Source: Bacteroidales bacterium UBA714 (GTDB taxonomy: Bacteria > Bacteroidota > Bacteroidia > Bacteroidales > UBA932). Taken from it: a DNA stretch of 5,528 nt. The stretch is from assembly GCA_002298075.1 (NCBI GenBank), contig DBLW01000106.1:1-5528 (forward strand). Direction: 5' to 3'. Under the pieces are notes generated by a model, which saw nothing but the letters and a program-made list of their open reading frames with translations, was not told the DNA's origin and did not search any database. Below are positions 1-5,528 of the stretch, piece by piece (within the stretch, counting starts at the first letter, position 1; every line of letters starts with the position of its first letter). The position numbers and the translations under genes are program-made.

Positions 1-780
1 GGCATCAAGTTCATGATGAAGCTTCCGGGCCTTGACCAGGTAGTGATGAACAAGATACGCGCGGAGCTTGTGAATGCATTCGGAGGAGAGTTCTACGAGG
101 TCATAATCGGAGGTGCGGCTTTCAACAAGGAAGTCGAGGCTTTCTTCAAGAAGATGGGATTCCCGTTCACCGTGGGATACGGCATGACAGAGTGTGCGCC
201 AATCATCACCTATGATGACTGGCAGAAGTCGAAGCTGTATTCATGCGGAAAGGCAGCTCCTAATATGGAAATAAAAATAGATTCTTCAGACCCTGAGAAT
301 GTTCCGGGCGAGGTGCTGGTGAAAGGCGCCAATGTCTTCCTCGGCTATTATAAGAATGATGAGGCTACCTCAGCTGTTCTCGGTGGTGACGGATGGTTCC
401 GTACAGGCGACATGGGAGTCATTGACAGTGATGGCGCGCTATTCCTTAAGGGACGCTCAAAGTGCATGATTCTCGGACCGAGCGGACAGAACATTTATCC
501 GGAGGAAATCGAGACTGTGATAAATACGCGTCCGTATGTGATTGATTCTCTTGTGATTGAGGATGACGGCGGGCTTACTGCCCTGATTTATCCTGATTTT
601 CCTCAGGGCGAGGCAGACGGAATGCCGCAGGAAGTCTTCAGCAAATTCATGACGGATTCTCTTCCGGAGCTAAACAAGGAGCTTCCGAACTATGCGAGAA
701 TCAAGAAGATTGAAATCATGCCGGAAGATTTTGAGAGGACTCCGAAGAAGAGCATAAAAAGATACCTCTACCAGAGGTAA
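1..780 (+). CDS. AMP-forming long-chain acyl-CoA synthetase, C-terminal part (5' end outside window)
   Basis: This is the last 259 residues of an ANL-superfamily adenylating enzyme. Such enzymes activate a fatty acid with ATP to an acyl-adenylate and then transfer it to CoA, usually at the inner face of the membrane. The frame is open from base 1, so the gene begins upstream; an internal ATG at base 13 is not a real start. Visible motifs in order: a GGAAF segment (about residues 38-42); the A5 motif YGMTE (bases 178-192); GEVLVKG; the A7 motif WFRTGD, with its ATP-ribose-binding Asp at bases 409-411; the A8 hinge GRSKCMI (from base 451); and a C-terminal TPKKSIKRYLY tail (from base 739). Where most relatives have the A10 lysine of a GK-I motif, this tail appears to carry Ser, with lysines close by. 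Roughly the N-terminal half, including the P-loop-like A3 motif, is missing because of the window edge. The dCMP deaminase gene follows after 17 bases, suggesting co-transcription. The adenylating family is certain; long-chain fatty acid as substrate is inferred from overall resemblance. Confidence 0.93.
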   Translation, partial: GIKFMMKLPGLDQVVMNKIRAELVNAFGGEFYEVIIGGAAFNKEVEAFFKKMGFPFTVGYGMTECAPIITYDDWQKSKLYSCGKAAPNMEIKIDSSDPENVPGEVLVKGANVFLGYYKNDEATSAVLGGDGWFRTGDMGVIDSDGALFLKGRSKCMILGPSGQNIYPEEIETVINTRPYVIDSLVIEDDGGLTALIYPDFPQGEADGMPQEVFSKFMTDSLPELNKELPNYARIKKIEIMPEDFERTPKKSIKRYLYQR

Positions 781-797
781 CTGATACAGAATTGAAT

Positions 798-1202
798 ATG
801 AACAAATTTGACCAAAGCTACATAGAGATGGCTGCAGTATGGGCGAGGAACTCATATTGCAAAAGGCGTCAGGTAGGGGCGCTGCTCGTGAAAGACAGGA
901 TGATAATATCGGACGGCTACAACGGCACGCCCGCCGGTTTCGAGAACAATTGCGAAGACGCTGACGGCGTGACCCGTCCTTATGTCCTGCATGCTGAGGC
1001 AAATGCGATAACTAAGGTCGCCAAATCGGGCAACAGCAGCAGCGGTGCAACGTTGTATGTGACCGCTGCTCCTTGCCTTGAATGTGCGAAGCTCATCATC
1101 CAGGCTGGCGTGCGGAGGGTGGTCTATCGGGACGAATACCGTCTTACGGATGGAATCGACCTGCTGCGTACTGCAGGAGTTGAAGTTGAACAGGTGGACT
1201 GA
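798..1202 (+). CDS. dCMP deaminase, zinc-dependent (ComEB-like)
   Basis: This is a 134-residue cytidine/deoxycytidylate deaminase-fold protein. The family deaminates dCMP to dUMP in the cytoplasm, supplying thymidylate synthase. The zinc site is complete: His65 and catalytic Glu67 lie in the HAEANA motif, and Cys93 and Cys96 lie in PCLECAK. The segment GYNGTPAGFENNCE (about residues 40-53) is typical of dCMP deaminases rather than of tRNA adenosine or free-base deaminases, and supports the substrate call. As I recall the family, it is shorter than B. subtilis ComEB or phage T4 dCMP deaminase (about 180-195 residues), so it is a minimal version; whether it keeps dCTP/dTTP allostery cannot be read from the sequence. 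I chose the ATG at 798; an in-frame TTG at 792 would add only two residues. No strong Shine-Dalgarno sequence precedes it, as is usual in Bacteroidota. It lies 17 bases after the acyl-CoA synthetase stop and 22 bases before the protease start. Confidence 0.93.
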   Translation: MNKFDQSYIEMAAVWARNSYCKRRQVGALLVKDRMIISDGYNGTPAGFENNCEDADGVTRPYVLHAEANAITKVAKSGNSSSGATLYVTAAPCLECAKLIIQAGVRRVVYRDEYRLTDGIDLLRTAGVEVEQVD

Positions 1203-1208
1203 CAGGCT

Positions 1209-1215
1209 GGAGGGG
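1209..1215 (+). promoter_or_regulatory. Ribosome binding site deciding the protease start
   Basis: The run GGAGGGG lies nine bases before the ATG at 1225 and is a good Shine-Dalgarno match. It directly abuts another in-frame ATG at 1216, leaving no spacer, so it favours 1225 as the true start. No comparable purine block precedes the deaminase or the cardiolipin synthase in this window. Confidence 0.6.
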
Positions 1216-1224
1216 ATGGTTGAT

Positions 1225-2820
1225 ATGAAGAATTTTTATGCCGGTGCTGCAAAAATGCTCCTTGGCTTTGTGATAGGAGTGCTGATTGTCTTTGTCGTAA
1301 AGAATTTCCGTCCAGCGAAGAGGTTTGACGGGGATTATGAGAGATGGCGCAAGCTTAATCTGATTCTTGAGCAGGTCGAGAAGAATTATGTTGACACGAT
1401 TGACAAGGCCGGAATGACGGATGCTGCCGTGGTGGCCGCACTTGCAAAGCTTGACCCGCACTCTGTATATCTTCCCCCTGTCAAGCTCACGGAGTCGGAG
1501 ACTGCGCTTGCCGGCAATTTTGAGGGAATAGGAATCCAGTTCAATGTGCCTAATGACACTGCCGTCGTGTTGAGCGTCATCCCGGGGGGACCGTCCGAGA
1601 AGGCTGGCCTTAGCCAGGGTGACCGTATCATAAAGGTAGGAGACAAGATAATTGCCGGAACCAGGACGCCGCAGGACAGCATGGTGCGTATGATGAAGGG
1701 GCCTTCCGGCTCAAAGGTCAAGATAACCGTAAGCCGGAGCGGTACTTTGATTCCTTTCGACATCACCAGGGCCAAGATTCCTGTACATTGTGTGGATGCG
1801 GCTTTCATGGCCGATGATTCTACTGGCTATATAAAGCTTTCAAAGTTCACGAGAACAACATATAAAGAGTTCTGCGATGCCAAGGACAAGCTTCTTGCAG
1901 ACGGTATGACACGTCTTGTATTTGACTTGAGGAACAATACAGGAGGGTACCTCGACCAGGCCCTGCTGCTTACTAATGAGTTTCTCGGCAAGGATGACCG
2001 TATAGTGTATATGGAAGGCTTGAACAGGCCGCGCCAGAATTTTGATGCGGACGGGAATGGTACAATGAAAGATATAGCCTTGGCCGTACTGATTGATGAG
2101 GGAACGGCCTCTTCGAGCGAGATTTTTTCCGGTGCAATCCAGGACAATGACAGGGGAGTGATAGTGGGACGCCGCTCTTATGGAAAGGGGCTGGTGCAGG
2201 AGCCTGTGAATTTCACAGACGGCTCAGGGATACGCCTGACTGTGGCCCGTTTCTATACTCCGTCCGGCAGGTGCATCCAGAAGCCGTATGGAAAGAACTA
2301 TGAGTACGATATCTATGAGAGGTATGCCCATGGTGAGATGGTATCTGCAGACAGCATGAAAGTGGATACTACAGTGGTTTATCATACTGTCAAGGGACGT
2401 CCCGTATATGGCGGTGGAGGAATCGTGCCTGATGTATTCGTGCCGATGGACACGACAAAGGCCACGGGATTCTATATCAATTGCAACAGGAAAGCCACGG
2501 CCATGCGCTTTGCCTCTTCAATGTTCGACAAGTATAGGAAATCCCTGTCCGTGATTGATGATTTCGCAGAGCTTGAACAGTATCTCGACGATATCGGACT
2601 TGAGGACCGTTTCTTGGATTATGCCTCGCGCGTGGATGGGATAAGGCCGTCCAAAAGCGAATGGGAAGAGACGCGCAGCTATATGATGCCGCAGCTAAAA
2701 GCGCTCGTCGGACGTTATTCAAAACTGGATGATGAGGCATTCTACCGTTTCTATATGCCTATTGATGACACGATAGAGGCAGCCATGGAAAGTTTAGGGC
2801 AAGTCCGTCCGGGGAAGTAG
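1225..2820 (+). CDS. Membrane-anchored C-terminal processing protease, PDZ and S41 domains
   Basis: This 531-residue protein is a carboxy-terminal processing peptidase of family S41 (Prc/CtpA type), a serine protease that trims or degrades envelope proteins after recognising their C-termini. An uncleaved N-terminal signal anchor is visible at about residues 9-25, placing the body in the periplasm. A PDZ domain (about 98-180, with GIGIQF and GDRIIKVG) binds substrate tails. The S41 core spans about 201-356 and contains DLRNNTGG (from Asp234, a variant of the common DLRxNPGG) and GTASSSEI. By spacing to B. subtilis CtpA (Ser309, Lys334, Gln338), the predicted catalytic residues are Ser296, Lys321 and Gln325, so the Ser-Lys-Gln triad is intact. 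The usual SASASEI motif has become TASSSEI. The last 170 or so residues contain YGGGGIVPDVFVP and a charged helical tail, as in the longer Bacteroidota members; their role is unknown to me. The frame stays open upstream to a TTG at 1078, but that part overlaps the deaminase gene and would put extra residues before the anchor, so I reject it. The specific substrate cannot be predicted. Confidence 0.93.
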   Translation: MKNFYAGAAKMLLGFVIGVLIVFVVKNFRPAKRFDGDYERWRKLNLILEQVEKNYVDTIDKAGMTDAAVVAALAKLDPHSVYLPPVKLTESETALAGNFEGIGIQFNVPNDTAVVLSVIPGGPSEKAGLSQGDRIIKVGDKIIAGTRTPQDSMVRMMKGPSGSKVKITVSRSGTLIPFDITRAKIPVHCVDAAFMADDSTGYIKLSKFTRTTYKEFCDAKDKLLADGMTRLVFDLRNNTGGYLDQALLLTNEFLGKDDRIVYMEGLNRPRQNFDADGNGTMKDIALAVLIDEGTASSSEIFSGAIQDNDRGVIVGRRSYGKGLVQEPVNFTDGSGIRLTVARFYTPSGRCIQKPYGKNYEYDIYERYAHGEMVSADSMKVDTTVVYHTVKGRPVYGGGGIVPDVFVPMDTTKATGFYINCNRKATAMRFASSMFDKYRKSLSVIDDFAELEQYLDDIGLEDRFLDYASRVDGIRPSKSEWEETRSYMMPQLKALVGRYSKLDDEAFYRFYMPIDDTIEAAMESLGQVRPGK

Positions 2821-2821
2821 C

Positions 2822-4252
2822 TTAAAGAAGCGGAGCGAACAGCCTTACTACAGACTGTATCAGCTTCTGATGCCAAGGGCGGATGTTCCATTGCCCGATT
2901 GTTATTTCCTTGCATTGTGCAAGATCCCTGAGAAAAATCGCCTTGTTCTCCTTGGCGATTTCTTCGTTGTATATGTAGGAGTTTATCTCATAGTTCAGTT
3001 CAAGGCTGCGGTAGTCCATGTTTGCCGAGCCTATCACCGAGAGATAGTCGTCACAGACAAGTGTCTTTGCATGTATGAAGTTTCCTCCTTTCTCGAATAT
3101 GCGTATTCCGGATTCAAGGCACTCTTTGTAATACGACTTGTTGGCAGGGCCCATGAAGCACAGGTCGGCCTTTGCCGGAAGCATAAGCTTCACATCGCAA
3201 CCCTTTATTGCGGCTGATTTGAGTGCCTGCATAAGAGGCTCCGGCGGCACGAAATATGGTGTCTGGATATAAAGGTAGTCCGCGGCGTGATGGGCTGTCC
3301 ACACTACGCCCATGTGCAGGATAGGGAACTGTCTGTCCGGTTCGTCTGGGATAATCTGCACGAGCTTGCGGTCGTGGGTCACTCTGTCCTGAGGGAAAAA
3401 AACGTCAAAATCGCCGTCTATGGTACCTCCTGATGTTATCCATGAGTTCAGGAAGCAATATTGGAGCGCTGCAACCGCATTCCCGGTAAAGCGCGTGTGG
3501 GTATCCCGCCAGCGGAAAAAATAATCGTCGCCTATGTTCATGCCTCCGGTATAGCCGATTTTTCCGTCAATTACGACTATCTTGCGGTGATCCCTGTAAT
3601 TGAACTTTGACAGGATGAAGCTGTTGGGGTTCGTGAATTTGACGATTTCCACTCCGGCCTCTTTCATCTCATTGTAATAGCTGGGCCAAATCGTTATGTT
3701 GGCGATGTTCTCGTGTATGAATCTGACTTTGACTCCTTCTCTTGCCTTCTGCATGAGAAGTTTCTTTATCTTTTTGCTGCCGTCGTCCTTCAGGAAATAA
3801 AAGTATTCGAAATGGATGTGGTGTTTGGCATTGAGAAGGTCGTTTACCAGGGCTTCAAGCTTCCTGCCTCCTGACGTTATGATTTCTATTTCGTTATTGT
3901 CACATACCGTGAGGCCGCTGTCCTTTTTCAGCAGGCGGCTAAGGTTGCGGTATTCCGGCCTGATGTTCTGTTCCTGTGAATCTCCGAACAGCAGTTCTTT
4001 TGTGCTGCTGCCAGTCCGGCTATCAAAGGTTTCGAGAAATCTCCTGTTGCGCTTCTGGAAAATCCCCGGCTTGCGGAAATTGAGCCCGAAGACTATGTAA
4101 AGCAGCAGGCCCACTACCGGCAGTATGCCGATAGTCAGAATCCAGGCTATCTTTCTGCCTGAATCCTGATTGTCGTTAAGAATCACCAGTATGGCTCCTA
4201 TTATAAGGAAGCCGCTGATTACCGATATGGCTATGGATAGGAAACCGCTCAT
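2822..4252 (-). CDS. cls: Cardiolipin synthase, phospholipase D type
   Basis: This 476-residue membrane enzyme belongs to the bacterial Cls family, which joins two phosphatidylglycerol molecules into cardiolipin and glycerol (some members use phosphatidylethanolamine instead) at the inner membrane. Two N-terminal membrane helices are visible at about residues 4-25 and 35-56, followed by the basic stretch KRNRR. Both phospholipase D HKD motifs are complete: His222, Lys224 and Asp229, followed by GxxYTGGMN; and His394, Lys396 and Asp401, followed by IGSANMDYRS. The Cls hallmark YIQTPYF lies near residues 328-334, and the C-terminus PLL is short and hydrophobic as in the family. The linker IIPDEPDRQFP (about 300-310) occupies the place where many Cls proteins have a SGPD-like segment. 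The length is normal. The ATG at 4252 puts the first helix at the very N-terminus. The gene lies downstream of miaB on the same strand after a 125-base gap, and its stop faces the protease stop across one base. Whether it is the main or an accessory Cls of the organism is not visible. Confidence 0.95.
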   Translation of the reverse strand: MSGFLSIAISVISGFLIIGAILVILNDNQDSGRKIAWILTIGILPVVGLLLYIVFGLNFRKPGIFQKRNRRFLETFDSRTGSSTKELLFGDSQEQNIRPEYRNLSRLLKKDSGLTVCDNNEIEIITSGGRKLEALVNDLLNAKHHIHFEYFYFLKDDGSKKIKKLLMQKAREGVKVRFIHENIANITIWPSYYNEMKEAGVEIVKFTNPNSFILSKFNYRDHRKIVVIDGKIGYTGGMNIGDDYFFRWRDTHTRFTGNAVAALQYCFLNSWITSGGTIDGDFDVFFPQDRVTHDRKLVQIIPDEPDRQFPILHMGVVWTAHHAADYLYIQTPYFVPPEPLMQALKSAAIKGCDVKLMLPAKADLCFMGPANKSYYKECLESGIRIFEKGGNFIHAKTLVCDDYLSVIGSANMDYRSLELNYEINSYIYNEEIAKENKAIFLRDLAQCKEITIGQWNIRPWHQKLIQSVVRLFAPLL

Positions 4253-4274
4253 CTGTGGAAATTTTCAATATGCC

Positions 4275-4305
4275 AAAATAACGGAAAGGCTGCAAAAAGC
4301 CAGCC
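4275..4305 (-). terminator. Possible weak terminator or leader hairpin after miaB
   Basis: Read on the minus strand, GGCTG and CAGCC (4301-4305 and 4288-4292) form a five-pair stem around an eight-base loop; an alternative pairing with a bulged G and a five-T loop is also possible. A T-rich stretch interrupted by C and G follows (4275-4287). It lies 72 bases past the miaB stop and ends 22 bases before the cls start, so it could end part of the miaB transcript or sit in the cls leader. The stem is short and the T-run broken, so this is tentative. Confidence 0.3.
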
Positions 4306-4330
4306 AAGCTTAGCTCCCGTTGCCGGTCAT

Positions 4331-4340
4331 GACATATGTC
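4331..4340. repeat. Ten-base perfect palindrome GACATATGTC between miaB and cls
   Basis: The ten bases read the same on both strands, and the flanking bases do not extend the symmetry. It lies 37 bases beyond the miaB stop and 78 bases before the cls start, in non-coding DNA. A dimeric regulator could bind such a site, but a single copy of this length can also occur by chance, and no regulator gene is nearby. Confidence 0.3.
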
Positions 4341-4377
4341 GAGGCCGGTTTGGCACAGTCCGCAGCCATCCCTCGTG

Positions 4378-5528
4378 TCAGTCTATGCGCTTGCAGATCA
4401 GCGTGGCGGAAGTCACTGACACCACTTCCACTTCGCAGTAGTCTCCGGCCTTTTCACCGCGTGACGGGAACACGCACATCTTGTTGCTGCTTGCCCGGCC
4501 GCATAGTTCCTCCGCATTTTTCTTTGACGCGCCTTCAACGAGCACTTTCAGACGTCTTCCGATTTCTTTCTCGTTGCTCTTGAGGCTCATGCGTCCCTGA
4601 AGCGCGATAATCTCATTGAGCCTTTCTGTCTTGACCTCATAAGGGATGTCATCAGGATATTTTCTGGATGCAAGTGTGCCTGGACGTTCCGAGTATGCGA
4701 ACATGAAAGCCGAGTCGAAGACCACTTCCTCCATAAGTGACAGTGTGTCGGCATGGTCCTGGGCTGTCTCTCCGCAGAATCCGGCTATCACGTCCGTCGT
4801 TATGCCGCAGTCCGGAATCACGCTCCTTATCTTCCTGACGCGCTCCAGATACCATTCCCGGTCATACTTGCGTCTCATCTTCTCAAGCATGGCGCTGCTT
4901 CCTGACTGGACCGGAAGATGTATGTGCCTGCAGATGTTGCCGTACATCGCCATGGTATATATGACTTCATCACTGATGTCCTTCGGATGTGAAGTGGAGA
5001 AGCGGACACGGAGCTCGGGGCTTATCTTTGCCACCATCTCGAGCAGTTGGGCGAAATTCACGTCCTTGTCCGCTGCTCCCGAGGCGTCTTTCCAGTAATA
5101 TGAGTCAACATTTTGGCCGAGGAGAGTCACTTCCTTGTATCCGCAGTCAAAGAGCTGCCGGGCTTCCCTGACGATGGTCTGCGGGTCGCGGCTCCTCTCT
5201 GCCCCCCTGGTATATGGCACAACGCAGTATGAGCATACGTTGTTGCAGCCGCGCATAATGGAAATGAATGCGGAAACGCCGTTCCTGTCCATCCTGACCG
5301 GAGAGATGTCTGCATAGGTCTCCTCATGCGAGAGCAGCACGTTTATCTGAGGATTGTCCGGAGTGACAGCCCTCAGCAGGGCCGGAAGGCTTCTGTATGA
5401 GTCCGGCCCTGCCACAATGTCAACCTCATGCCCCTCAAGCAGCTTGTCCTTAAGCCTTTCCGCCATGCAGCCCACTATGCCAATGACAACTCCCTGGCGT
5501 TTTCTTTTCTGCAGGCGGAACTGGTCAA
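4378..5528 (-). CDS. miaB: tRNA-2-methylthio-N6-dimethylallyladenosine synthase MiaB (5' end outside window)
   Basis: MiaB is a cytoplasmic radical SAM enzyme that adds a methylthio group to i6A37 of tRNAs reading codons that begin with U, using two 4Fe-4S clusters. The visible part has 382 complete codons and stays open to the right edge; a GTG at 5475 is internal, because the conserved GVVIGIVGCMAERLK segment continues upstream of it. In order: the third cysteine of the N-terminal auxiliary cluster (in GCMAER); the radical SAM motif RGCNNVCSYC, with cysteines at codons 5247-5245, 5235-5233 and 5226-5224, followed by VVPYTRGAERSR; GQNVDSYYW, which fits MiaB better than MtaB or RimO; the AGFCGET and FMFAYSERPGT segments; and a C-terminal TRAM RNA-binding domain (about the last 65 residues). 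By comparison with usual MiaB length (about 440-460 residues), roughly 60-75 N-terminal residues lie outside, including the first two cluster cysteines. It is upstream of cls on the same strand; a functional link to lipid synthesis is not implied. Confidence 0.95.
   Translation of the reverse strand, partial: DQFRLQKRKRQGVVIGIVGCMAERLKDKLLEGHEVDIVAGPDSYRSLPALLRAVTPDNPQINVLLSHEETYADISPVRMDRNGVSAFISIMRGCNNVCSYCVVPYTRGAERSRDPQTIVREARQLFDCGYKEVTLLGQNVDSYYWKDASGAADKDVNFAQLLEMVAKISPELRVRFSTSHPKDISDEVIYTMAMYGNICRHIHLPVQSGSSAMLEKMRRKYDREWYLERVRKIRSVIPDCGITTDVIAGFCGETAQDHADTLSLMEEVVFDSAFMFAYSERPGTLASRKYPDDIPYEVKTERLNEIIALQGRMSLKSNEKEIGRRLKVLVEGASKKNAEELCGRASSNKMCVFPSRGEKAGDYCEVEVVSVTSATLICKRID

Noticed and set aside
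792..797. TTG start giving a dCMP deaminase two residues longer
   Set aside because: The ATG at 798 is six bases downstream, is the more common codon, and MNKFDQSYIEMA fits the family's N-terminus; the two extra residues add nothing.
1078..1224. Upstream extension of the protease frame from a TTG at 1078
   Set aside because: It lies mostly inside the deaminase gene in another frame, its translation is not protease-like, and it would place a long arginine-rich leader before the signal anchor.
1386..1808. 140-codon open frame on the minus strand inside the protease gene
   Set aside because: It runs opposite a well-conserved PDZ-S41 coding region and its translation shows no recognisable domain; it is a shadow of codon bias.
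2877..2896. GGGC/GCCC inverted repeat near the convergent junction
   Set aside because: It has only four pairs with a twelve-base loop, lies inside cls coding sequence and is not followed by a clean T-run, so it is not a credible terminator.
2870..3217. 115-codon open frame on the plus strand inside cls
   Set aside because: It is opposite the second HKD motif and the cls C-terminus, which are clearly coding on the minus strand.
4272..4281. Possible Bacteroidota -7 element (TTATTTTG-like, minus strand) upstream of cls
   Set aside because: It is one mismatch from TAnnTTTG, but the nearest good TTTG is only 11 bases upstream instead of about 19-21, and the properly spaced alternatives are poor.
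4646..5098. 150-codon open frame on the plus strand inside miaB
   Set aside because: It is the complement of the conserved radical SAM region of miaB; the serine-rich translation matches no family I know.
1..5528. Search for CRISPR arrays, tRNA or rRNA genes, insertion sequences, toxin-antitoxin or defence genes
   Set aside because: Nothing with regular repeats, cloverleaf potential, transposase motifs or small paired unknown genes is visible; nearly all of the window is explained by five recognised housekeeping genes.

Overview
The window reads as ordinary chromosomal housekeeping DNA from a member of the Bacteroidota, most likely order Bacteroidales. I base this on the style of the proteins (an acyl-CoA synthetase ending in a TPxxxIKRYLY tail, a short dCMP deaminase, an S41 protease with a YGGGGI-PDVFVP segment, a MiaB-type methylthiotransferase), the roughly balanced base composition, and the mostly weak ribosome binding sites. 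Genus cannot be fixed by reading alone. Five protein genes fill almost the whole window. I see no RNA genes, insertion sequences, CRISPR arrays or phage genes.

Left half, plus strand (1-2820): three closely spaced genes read in the same direction and look like the end of an operon. They are the C-terminal part of an AMP-forming long-chain acyl-CoA synthetase (runs in from the left edge), a zinc-dependent dCMP deaminase, and a membrane-anchored C-terminal processing protease with PDZ and S41 domains. Gaps are 17 and 22 bases. The protease has an unusually clear purine-rich ribosome binding site, which also decides its start codon.

Right half, minus strand (2822-5528): a complete cardiolipin synthase with two N-terminal membrane helices and two HKD motifs lies downstream of miaB, the radical SAM tRNA methylthiotransferase gene whose N-terminal end runs off the right edge. 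A 125-base gap separates the two and holds a small hairpin and a 10-base perfect palindrome. The two halves converge: the protease and cardiolipin synthase stop codons are separated by one base.

Together the genes cover lipid activation and phospholipid synthesis, pyrimidine nucleotide supply for dTMP, envelope proteolysis and tRNA modification. They do not form a single pathway, and I found no convincing undescribed system. The items most worth a second look are the one-base convergent junction, the apparent serine in place of the A10 lysine in the acyl-CoA synthetase, and the pairing of a nucleotide deaminase with an envelope protease.
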